A stretch of DNA of 64,000 nucleotides from Asaia sp003994335 (GTDB lineage: Bacteria; Pseudomonadota; Alphaproteobacteria; Acetobacterales; Acetobacteraceae), in the NCBI RefSeq assembly GCF_037151175.1, contig NZ_JBBCOR010000008.1:62001-126000 (forward strand), written 5' to 3'. How positions within the stretch are numbered: the first letter of the stretch is position 1; the number at the start of each line of letters is the position of its first letter. The notes under the pieces are model-generated. The model ran no database searches. It was not told the DNA's origin and saw nothing but the letters and a program-made list of their open reading frames with translations. Below, piece by piece: positions 33,692 through 40,490 of the stretch. The position numbers were made by a program, and so were the translations under genes.

Positions 33692-35251
33692 TCAGCTGAC
33701 GAGACGCAGCTTTCCGCGCTCGCGCGGAGGGAGATCGCCGGGGATGTCCAGCGGCAGCATCGGATCCTCTTCGATCACATGAGGATCTTCCGGGGCGCTA
33801 TCGGGCAATCTCTTGCCCAGATAGCTATCAGACAGCGCCCTGAAGGCATAATCAAGCAGGGACGAGGCATAAGCTGCTACCGGATCCCCCTCGACCGTAC
33901 CGGCAGGTCCGAAACGGGTATGCGCAAACTGCTCCACATAGGCCGCCAGAGGCGCACCATGCTGCAAACCGATGGTCACTGCCTGGCCCACACTTTCGAG
34001 CAGCCCCCGTACCATGGCGCTCTCGCGCCCCGGCGTGAGCGAGACCTCGCCCAGCGATCCGTCTTCGTACTCGCCGGTCCTCAGATAGAGCCGATGGCCG
34101 CCAATCGAGCTGCGCTGCGTGAAACCGCCATGCCGGGCGGGAAGCGGGCGACGCACCCCACGCTCGAGCCGAGCACGGAGCGGCAGGGGAGATGCCGGAT
34201 CAGGACGGGCCGGCATACGATCCACAAATCCGGTCAGGGCACGATGCATGAGGAGATGCGCATCCGGCCCAGGCTGGGGCAGGGGGTTCTCTCCCAGAAC
34301 GGCAGAGGCCAGAGCTGCTTCAAGGCTCAGACCGCGATGCGCCAGTCGCGCCAGAGCGCTGGCACGCAGGGTTCCATTGGCCTGCAATGGGGAGAAGATC
34401 GGGGCGAGACCACAGGACTCGACACCCAGCAGCGCATCCACCGGCCCAGGGAGCGAGAAACCGGTCTCCACCAACGCCCTGTTGGGCAGATCGGGAAGGG
34501 TGTCTTCCATCTCGTCGCGTATCTGCCGCCCCGTGATCTCCAGCCCGGCAATGGGGCAGGAAATCGGCGGCAAGGGCACAGGACCCGCCCCCTGACGCGC
34601 AAGAGAGGTCGCAAGCCAGCTGAGATAACAAGCCGCGTCACGTCCCGTCTCGCTGTCGTAATCCAGACCCATCTGCGCCAAGCAGCTATCGAGATTAGTC
34701 AGCAGAAGCGTACCCGCCGGGCCGCCCGAGCTCTCCTGCTCCTGCATCGCGGCAGCTGGGCCGTCGAAAAGCGGCAGCTCGCCATTGAGCATGGGACCGT
34801 TCACGGCATGGAGACGACGCAGCGCTACGCAGGCAAGCCTGACCAGAAGGACGAAAGCCTCGGCATCGAAATCGCCTTCCTGAACAAAAGCGGCCAGATT
34901 GAGCACGAACCCGGCCCGACGATCGACCTGCCCCTGCCAGAGCCCCGCCATAGGCGCGATCTGCCGCGCCAGCAGCGCGTCGGCGAGCGCCGCAGCGATG
35001 GCTGGCTTCCTGCCTCCCTGCAGGGCCTCTCCCGGCAGAGCCGGCAGCCCGTTCAGGCGATCGAGCCACCGTGCGGCCTCGGTCGACAGGCGCAGCGCAC
35101 CGGTCGCGCCTGAGAGCTGCAGGAGCGCAATCGCCGCCTCGTCTTCCCAGCTTGCAGGAAGGGTTACGGCGCGCAGGGCGAGTTCGTCCGGATCGGCAGC
35201 GACATGCGCAACACGCATACGCACCCCGTTCCACTGGAGAAGCGTTGTCAT
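33692..35251 (-). CDS. Catalytically degenerate class II ribonucleotide-reductase-like protein with TSCPD domain
   Basis: A 519-residue protein. Residues about 387-483 match the C-terminal TSCPD region of adenosylcobalamin-dependent reductase NrdJ: LYLRTGEYEDGSLGE, HTRFGPAG and SSLLDYAFRALSDSYLG. Upstream parts also resemble NrdJ: VLNLAAFVQEGDFDAEAF (115-132) lies where the catalytic CNLASLN strand should be, and GLDYDSETGR (195-204) matches NrdJ GIPYDSxxGR. The NxCxE radical motif and the large N-terminal barrel (NrdJ is about 1200 residues) are absent. It cannot be an active reductase; a regulatory or repurposed role is inferred. Confidence 0.72.
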   Translation of the reverse strand: MTTLLQWNGVRMRVAHVAADPDELALRAVTLPASWEDEAAIALLQLSGATGALRLSTEAARWLDRLNGLPALPGEALQGGRKPAIAAALADALLARQIAPMAGLWQGQVDRRAGFVLNLAAFVQEGDFDAEAFVLLVRLACVALRRLHAVNGPMLNGELPLFDGPAAAMQEQESSGGPAGTLLLTNLDSCLAQMGLDYDSETGRDAACYLSWLATSLARQGAGPVPLPPISCPIAGLEITGRQIRDEMEDTLPDLPNRALVETGFSLPGPVDALLGVESCGLAPIFSPLQANGTLRASALARLAHRGLSLEAALASAVLGENPLPQPGPDAHLLMHRALTGFVDRMPARPDPASPLPLRARLERGVRRPLPARHGGFTQRSSIGGHRLYLRTGEYEDGSLGEVSLTPGRESAMVRGLLESVGQAVTIGLQHGAPLAAYVEQFAHTRFGPAGTVEGDPVAAYASSLLDYAFRALSDSYLGKRLPDSAPEDPHVIEEDPMLPLDIPGDLPPRERGKLRLVS

Positions 35252-35469
35252 ACCCTGAATCTAGGCATCGACTCGGCGCGCGCAAAGGGTGTTTCGGCCT
35301 GCCCGGCAGGGGATAATGGTCCGCAAAATGGGGATATGGTGGATAACATTCCGCCCCCCGTTTCAGGCGGGGGTGATGGACGCTGGCAGACGAAGCCTGT
35401 AGGACTGAAAAGAAGTATCTGTTCTGGTTCATCCTGTCCGGGGCCAAAGCCTGTGAGTACCCAAACCCT

Positions 35470-35970
35470 ATGAGTGCGCTGTCCGGCACGCGACCCCGTC
35501 GCGACATCCTCGAACTGACAACCGGTTTTCTGGTTCTTGCCGCGCTTGCGGCGCTCCTCGCGCTGGCCGTTCTGGGGCGCAGCCATGGCGGTTCCGAAGG
35601 CTACACGCTTCGTGCGGTGTTCAATCAGATCGACGGACTTTCGGTAGGTTCCGATGTGCGTCTGGCCGGTATCACGGTCGGGCATGTCACTTCCGAAAAG
35701 GTGGACCCCAAGAGCTATCGCGCCGAGGTTACCTTCACAGTCCGGGACGGGCTTTCGCTGCCGACCGACAGCGCGGCCATCGTGACTTCGGACAGTCTCC
35801 TTGGAGGCAAATATATTGCCCTGTCACCGGGCGGTGACGAGAAGAACCTGACCCCCGGTGCGGTCGTGGCACAGACCCAGGGTGCGATCAGCCTTGAGCA
35901 GCTTCTGAGCAAATTCATTTTCTCGGTCACGGACTCGCTGGACAAGAGCCGCAAGGCCGCCACCCCATGA
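35470..35970 (+). CDS. MlaD-family lipid-transport protein
   Basis: A 166-residue MCE-domain protein: one N-terminal transmembrane helix (GFLVLAALAALLALAVLG), then the MCE domain with YTLRAVFNQIDGLSVGSDVR, GITVGHVTSEK and a periplasmic tail. MlaD is the substrate-binding part of the ABC system that returns phospholipids from the outer to the inner membrane. No mlaE or mlaF gene is adjacent. It overlaps the next small gene by ATGA and heads a three-gene operon. Confidence 0.9.
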   Translation: MSALSGTRPRRDILELTTGFLVLAALAALLALAVLGRSHGGSEGYTLRAVFNQIDGLSVGSDVRLAGITVGHVTSEKVDPKSYRAEVTFTVRDGLSLPTDSAAIVTSDSLLGGKYIALSPGGDEKNLTPGAVVAQTQGAISLEQLLSKFIFSVTDSLDKSRKAATP

Positions 35971-36173
35971 GTGACCTGACGCGCTGGACCGATCGCAATG
36001 GCGAGCCCATCGCCTGTGTCGAAAAGCTCAAGGTGCTTCGTGAAAACGAGGCCGAGCTGCGCCAGACGCTTCAGGACATGTTCGAAGACGCCCTGCTGAT
36101 GGGCGTGGCCCCAGACTCCATGCGCCATCATCTGGTAGAGATGATCGCCTCGCTGCAGGAGCTGACACCATGA
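35967..36173 (+). CDS. Small conserved hypothetical protein, 68 residues
   Basis: Overlaps both neighbours: ATGA with mlaD at 35967 and with the DUF2155 gene at 36170. It is acidic and helical (LKVLRENEAELRQTLQDMF, then HHLVEMIASLQEL), resembling a short coiled coil and lacking a signal. Its position suggests it belongs to the envelope operon; the function is unknown. Confidence 0.75.
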   Translation: MSDLTRWTDRNGEPIACVEKLKVLRENEAELRQTLQDMFEDALLMGVAPDSMRHHLVEMIASLQELTP

Positions 36174-37003
36174 CACGTGCTTTCCTTGCTTCCTGCACGC
36201 TGGGCGCTCTGCTGCTCAACAGCGTGGTTTCTGCCCCGGCTTATGCGGCAGAGGCAGTCGCGCCACCAGTCATGTATCCGGCCGATCTCTGGCAGGGTCG
36301 AGGCGAAGCCGTGATCCGTGTGCTCAACCGCACCGACTCCCATATTGAGACCATGACCATTCCTGTGGGTGGGCAGGGCCAGTATCGCAGCCTGCATCTG
36401 GGCGTGACACGCTGCGTGGAACGGCCCGAAACCCTGCCACGCGACGCTGCCGCGCTGATTTCCACGAGCGATGACACCGACCCCGGCGCGCATTATCAGG
36501 GCTGGATTCTGGCTGAGGAGCCCTCGCTCTCGGCCTATAAGAGTGCGCTCTACGATATCGCCATCGTCTCATGCTCGGGCGGCAAGACCGATCCGGCCCT
36601 CGCGCCTCTGCCGCAGGCCGTCGTACCCGTCCTCAGTAATGCGCCCCCCGAGGGTGCGGATAACCAGCCCGGCGATCTGAACGACCCGTCACACGCACCG
36701 CCAGCCCTGACAGGGCGCAGTGAAAGCCAGACTTTGCCGGGAAGCCTGCCCGCCGCTCCTCCGAGCACAGGAGGGGCCACGGGCGGTCCGACACGCCTTA
36801 CCCCGCTGGGCGAGACATCATCTCCGTCTCGTGCCCAGGGCAGCGCGTCCCGCCAGACCCTTCCGCCCAATCCCGGTGCTGGCACAGCGGCGCGCCCTGC
36901 CACCAGCGCCCCGGCGGATACTGGCGGCCCGATGCAGCTTGCCCCCCTCTCAGGAGGCGGTTCGACCCAGGCCCTGCCTCCGCCGCAGCCATATAATCAC
37001 TGA
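36170..37003 (+). CDS. Exported DUF2155-domain protein
   Basis: A 277-residue exported protein. The signal peptide is MTRAFLASCTLGALLLNSVV... ending near AYAAE. The DUF2155 domain follows at residues 25-130 (IRVLNRTDSHIETMTIPVG, CVERPETLPRDAAALI, HYQGWILAEEPSLSAYKSAL). The C-terminal half is a low-complexity Pro/Gly/Ser-rich region, possibly a periplasmic spacer. DUF2155 is conserved in alphaproteobacteria without a defined function. Last gene of the mlaD operon. Confidence 0.88.
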   Translation: MTRAFLASCTLGALLLNSVVSAPAYAAEAVAPPVMYPADLWQGRGEAVIRVLNRTDSHIETMTIPVGGQGQYRSLHLGVTRCVERPETLPRDAAALISTSDDTDPGAHYQGWILAEEPSLSAYKSALYDIAIVSCSGGKTDPALAPLPQAVVPVLSNAPPEGADNQPGDLNDPSHAPPALTGRSESQTLPGSLPAAPPSTGGATGGPTRLTPLGETSSPSRAQGSASRQTLPPNPGAGTAARPATSAPADTGGPMQLAPLSGGGSTQALPPPQPYNH

Positions 37004-37114
37004 CAAATCCTGCCAGAAGCATTCTGACCATATTCTGATCAGATTTGGGGCTGATAACGCGACTGTGCCTGTATTTCGGTGCAACCGCGTATCAATGAGG
37101 AAGTTATCAGCCCC

Positions 37115-37858
37115 ATGACAACCCCCTCTCCCACGGCTTCGCTGTCATCCGGCCCTGTCGCGCCTCCTGTGGAGCGCGCAGCATTCCTGCTCGATTTCGA
37201 CGGGACTTTGGTCGATATTGCTCCGACACCCGCCTCCGTTAAGCTCGAACCCGGTCTGACCGACACGCTTCTGCGTCTGCGGGATTTGTGCGGCGGGGCT
37301 CTGGCAATCGTCACCGGACGCCCTATCGAGCAGATTGACCATTTTCTGCCGGGCATTCCCACAGCCGTTGCCGGCGAGCACGGCCTGACCCTGAGGCGCA
37401 GCCTAGACGGCGCCGAGGAACCGGTGACTGCCGAGCCTCTTCCGCAATCCTGGATCGATGACGCGCAGAATCTGATAAGCCGCTATCCCGACACCGCCAT
37501 CGAGCACAAGAAAGCGGGTCTGGTGCTGCATTACCGTGCCAATCCCGAGGCGGAAGAACCATTCCGGCGCGCCGTAGAAACCTGGCTGTCAGGCCAGGAG
37601 GCGTTCGAGATCTACCCCTCCAAAATGGCCTGGGAAATTCGTCTCTCAGGCATTCACAAGGGGAAGGCCGTTGAAGCCCTGATGGCTCAGCCTCCTTTCG
37701 CCGGTCGTGTGCCTTTTTTCGTCGGTGATGACGTGACCGACCGCGACGGCATCAGCGCTGCCAGGGCGCTTGGCGGAGTAGGCTATCTCATTCCCGATGA
37801 TTTTCCCACCGCTCACGCGTTCCGTTCATGGCTCGCTCATTATGTGGAGACTGCCTGA
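37115..37858 (+). CDS. otsB: Trehalose-6-phosphate phosphatase
   Basis: HAD-superfamily phosphatase, 247 residues, that removes phosphate from trehalose-6-phosphate. The HAD motif 1 DFDGTLVD is complete, followed by IVTGRPIEQIDHFLPG, EHGLTLR, the KMAWEIRLSGIHKGKAVEAL lysine region and the acidic FVGDDVTDRDG. The ATG at 37115 is the best start; a GTG at 37079 is in frame. otsA follows with a TGATG overlap, so synthesis and dephosphorylation are coupled, an osmo- and desiccation-protective pathway. Confidence 0.93.
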   Translation: MTTPSPTASLSSGPVAPPVERAAFLLDFDGTLVDIAPTPASVKLEPGLTDTLLRLRDLCGGALAIVTGRPIEQIDHFLPGIPTAVAGEHGLTLRRSLDGAEEPVTAEPLPQSWIDDAQNLISRYPDTAIEHKKAGLVLHYRANPEAEEPFRRAVETWLSGQEAFEIYPSKMAWEIRLSGIHKGKAVEALMAQPPFAGRVPFFVGDDVTDRDGISAARALGGVGYLIPDDFPTAHAFRSWLAHYVETA

Positions 37859-39201
37859 TGGGTCGCCTTGTTGTCGTTTCCAACCGTGTTCCTGCCCCCC
37901 GCGAACGCAGCCAGCCTGCCGGGGGCCTTGCTGTGGGTGTACGCGACGCCGTACGCGGGACAGAGAGCCTGTGGTTCGGCTGGTCAGGCCGTCATACCAG
38001 CCAGTCCAAGGAGCAGACGCCCAAGCTCGATACCCATGAAAGCTGCACCTACGCCACCATCGATCTGACCCGCAGCGAGTATGAGCATTTCTACGAGAAA
38101 TTCTCCAATGGCCTGCTTTGGCCGCTCTGCCATTATCGTATCGGGATCATCGACTACAAGCGGATCGATTATCAGGTCTATCGCGAGGTCAACGCGCTTT
38201 TCGCCGATCAGCTCGTTCCGCTTCTGCGCGATGAGGACACGATCTGGATCCACGACTATCACCTCTTCCCACTCGGTGCGAAGCTGCGCCGCCGTGGTGT
38301 GAAGGCCAAGATCGGTTTCTTCCTGCATATCCCGTTCCCGCCCTGGAGCGTCACACGTGTTCTGCCCTGCGCGCAGGAAATGCTTCGTGAGATGGCTGCC
38401 TATGACCTGATTGGCGTCCAGACCGAGGAAGATGCCCGCAACATGGATGGCTGCTTTGAGGCGAATGACCTGCCCAACCGAGCCACTCATTTCCCTATCG
38501 GGATCGATCCGGTCGAATTCGGTGAGCAGGCCGTGCGCAACGTCATGGCGGAGGAGGTTCAGCGCCTTCACGCCTCGCTGCGTGGGCGCAAACTCATTCT
38601 GGGTGTGGACCGCCTTGATTATTCCAAGGGCATTCCCGAGCGTATCCATGGCTACGAGACCTTTCTGAATCGCTATCCTGAGCACAAGGGCGAAACGGTC
38701 CTGCTCCAGATCACCCCGGTCTCGCGGGCGGGGGTTGCCAGCTATCGTGCGCTGCGGCGCGAACTCGACGAAATGGCCGGGCATATCAATGCCATGCATG
38801 GCAATTTCGACTGGTCGCCCATCCGCTATCTCACGCAATCCGTACCGCGTGAGGTCCTCGCAGGCTTTCATCGCATTGCCGATGTCGCGCTCGTCACCCC
38901 GCTGCGCGACGGCATGAATCTTGTTGCGAAGGAGTTTGTGGCGGCTCAAAGCGCCGATGATCCCGGCGCCCTGATCCTCTCCTCCCTTGCAGGCGCTGCG
39001 CCCGAAATGGAGCAGGCTCTCATGGTGAATCCCTATGACCATGAGGGAATTGCCGATGCGATCCATGCCGGTATCACAATGAGTCTTGAAGAGCGGCAAA
39101 GACGCTGGCAGGCTCTGTATCGCGATGTGACCCAGAACACCGCTGCGAACTGGGCCGATCGCTTTCTGGATATGCTCAACGAGACCGAAAGACAGGAATG
39201 A
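37858..39201 (+). CDS. otsA: Trehalose-6-phosphate synthase (GT20)
   Basis: Transfers glucose from a nucleotide-glucose to glucose-6-phosphate. The 447-residue protein begins VVVSNRVPAPRERSQPAGGL; it has WFGWSGR, IWIHDYHLFPLGAKLRRRG, the HIPFPPWSV segment, LILGVDRLDYSKGIPERI, VTPLRDGMNLVAKEF and SLAGAA. All are GT20 features, and the length is typical of bacterial OtsA. The start overlaps the otsB stop by one base, and its stop overlaps dsbB (ATGA). Confidence 0.96.
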   Translation: MGRLVVVSNRVPAPRERSQPAGGLAVGVRDAVRGTESLWFGWSGRHTSQSKEQTPKLDTHESCTYATIDLTRSEYEHFYEKFSNGLLWPLCHYRIGIIDYKRIDYQVYREVNALFADQLVPLLRDEDTIWIHDYHLFPLGAKLRRRGVKAKIGFFLHIPFPPWSVTRVLPCAQEMLREMAAYDLIGVQTEEDARNMDGCFEANDLPNRATHFPIGIDPVEFGEQAVRNVMAEEVQRLHASLRGRKLILGVDRLDYSKGIPERIHGYETFLNRYPEHKGETVLLQITPVSRAGVASYRALRRELDEMAGHINAMHGNFDWSPIRYLTQSVPREVLAGFHRIADVALVTPLRDGMNLVAKEFVAAQSADDPGALILSSLAGAAPEMEQALMVNPYDHEGIADAIHAGITMSLEERQRRWQALYRDVTQNTAANWADRFLDMLNETERQE

Positions 39202-39698
39202 TTGCGCGACTGACCGGTGGATTGATGTTTCTCGCCGGTATGGCCGCCATCGGTATCGCCTGGTGGGCGGAGCATGTACTCGGCTACGCACCTTGTGAAC
39301 TCTGCCTGATCGAACGCGCACCATGGCGTTTTATCGCTTTTCTCGGCGTCCTCGCTCTGCTCATTCCCGGTACGATCGGTTTCTGGGCCACCGTGCTGGC
39401 CCTGCCCGCACTGGCGGCCTCGGTCATGCTGGCCGGGCTCCATAACGGCGTGGAACAGAAATGGTGGGAGAGCCCGCTTCCAGCCTGCCATGCTCCCGTC
39501 TTCCGGGCGGGGGCAAGCTTTCATGATCGCATGGCCAGCATGCCGCTTCGCCCCGCCAAACCCTGCGACGACCCGACCTATATCTTCAACCTGCCCGTCT
39601 CCATGACTGTGCTCGGTGGCATCGCTGCCGCCATCCTCTTCATCATCGTCAGCTACAGCGTGGTTCTTCAGGCGCGCCAGTGGCGCGCTGCGCGCTAA
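39198..39698 (+). CDS. dsbB: Disulfide bond formation protein B
   Basis: Inner-membrane quinone-linked oxidase that reoxidises DsbA. 166 residues with four transmembrane helices. The first redox pair is CELC (Cys33, Cys36) and the second pair is Cys97 (PLPACH) and Cys123 (AKPCDD), as expected for DsbB. It is translationally coupled to otsA through ATGA, an unusual operon partner. A repeat element lies right after the stop. Confidence 0.92.
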   Translation: MIARLTGGLMFLAGMAAIGIAWWAEHVLGYAPCELCLIERAPWRFIAFLGVLALLIPGTIGFWATVLALPALAASVMLAGLHNGVEQKWWESPLPACHAPVFRAGASFHDRMASMPLRPAKPCDDPTYIFNLPVSMTVLGGIAAAILFIIVSYSVVLQARQWRAAR

Positions 39699-39711
39699 AA
39701 AGCCTTGCCCT

Positions 39712-39800
39712 CGGGATCTGAAATCCTGCCTCGAATCGTCTGTACAGGACTCTTTCCTGCACCCACGAGGGGGCGAGCCCCTTTGATGCTCGCCTCGAGT
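39712..39800. repeat. Palindromic intergenic repeat, copy 5 (degenerate)
   Basis: Recognisable modules are a CAGGA...TCCTG hairpin (39744-39759), the GCACCCACGAGG linker related to CACCCGCGAAGG, and GGGGGCGAGCCCC (39770-39782). It lacks the GCGGGGC hairpin seen in the better copies. Confidence 0.55.
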
Positions 39801-40059
39801 CACTCAGATTTCCGGATAACGACCCCTTCTGAATATATCGTGCAGCCTGACGACCGGGGCCTATCGCGGGAAAATGGTCGCGCCTGAAATCAGGGCAGAA
39901 CGGAAGCAGGAAGAAGAATAGCGCCAACCCTCTTAGGAAATCAGAATGAAATGGGCATATTTGCCCAGATTGGTCTCTTTCAACCACTTTATGTCTTTTT
40001 TCACCCCCATAGACTACGGTCCTTATAAAGAATCATAAAAAATCGCCGTCACAACGAGT

Positions 40060-40076
40060 TTGGCACGACGTTTGCA
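40060..40076 (+). promoter_or_regulatory. Sigma-54 (-24/-12) promoter
   Basis: TTGGCACG-ACGT-TTGCA agrees at every core position with the sigma-54 consensus YTGGCACG-N4-TTGCW. The expected start point is near 40088, about 45 bases before the UrcA-type ATG. An inverted repeat TGGGCA-TATT-TGCCCA at 39952-39967, about 100 bases upstream, is well placed to bind an enhancer-binding activator. Confidence 0.7.
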
Positions 40077-40131
40077 TGAGAGAGATTATCCCGCCGGACA
40101 GAGGGTCCGGGGACAGTCAAGGATCTCGACC

Positions 40132-40479
40132 ATGTTCACTTTCGCCAAGTCCTTTGCCGCCGCCGCCAGCCTCATCGCCCTGGCCGCCCAGCCCGCTCTG
40201 GCACAGGATCAGAACCCGGCCCAAACCGCCCCCAATGACAGCGCTCAGATCGATGTGTCACATGTCAGCCTGAAATCCGACCGCGACTGGAATCGGGTTG
40301 CCGATGCGATCCATGCGAAAGCCGCCGAGATTTGCGAGCGTGAAACGGGTGCCAGCGATCGTCGCGCAGCCGATATCGAAGACTGCACCCAGGCCGCGTA
40401 TGAAAACGGCGTGCAGCAGATGCGTGATATCTATGCCCGCCGCATGGAGGCGAGCCAGACCCGTCTGGCACGTTCGTGA
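40132..40479 (+). CDS. Exported UrcA-family protein
   Basis: A 115-residue exported protein with a signal peptide (MFTFAKSFAAAASLIALAAQ, ending near ALAQD). The mature part fits UrcA: an initial IDVSHVSLKSDRDWNRVADA segment, then AAEICERE with a Cys and EDCTQAAYENGVQQM with a second Cys, probably disulfide-bonded. UrcA proteins are small periplasmic proteins of unknown function. It is monocistronic, convergent with chvG, and appears to be driven by a sigma-54 promoter. Confidence 0.78.
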   Translation: MFTFAKSFAAAASLIALAAQPALAQDQNPAQTAPNDSAQIDVSHVSLKSDRDWNRVADAIHAKAAEICERETGASDRRAADIEDCTQAAYENGVQQMRDIYARRMEASQTRLARS

Positions 40480-40490
40480 GGGGGGTCGCG

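Larger units (their letters stand above)
39699..40131. other. 433-base intergenic region with repeat, inverted repeat and sigma-54 promoter
   Basis: Three parts are visible: a worn palindromic repeat next to dsbB (39712-39800), a perfect inverted repeat TGGGCA / TGCCCA (39952-39967), and an A/T-rich stretch ending in a sigma-54-type promoter (40060-40076). I see no supported ORF before 40132. Confidence 0.7.

Noticed and set aside
33593..35113. 506-codon forward frame
   Set aside because: Shadow of the RNR-like gene on the minus strand. The translation is Arg/Gln-rich with no domain signature, while the minus-strand frame has recognisable motifs.
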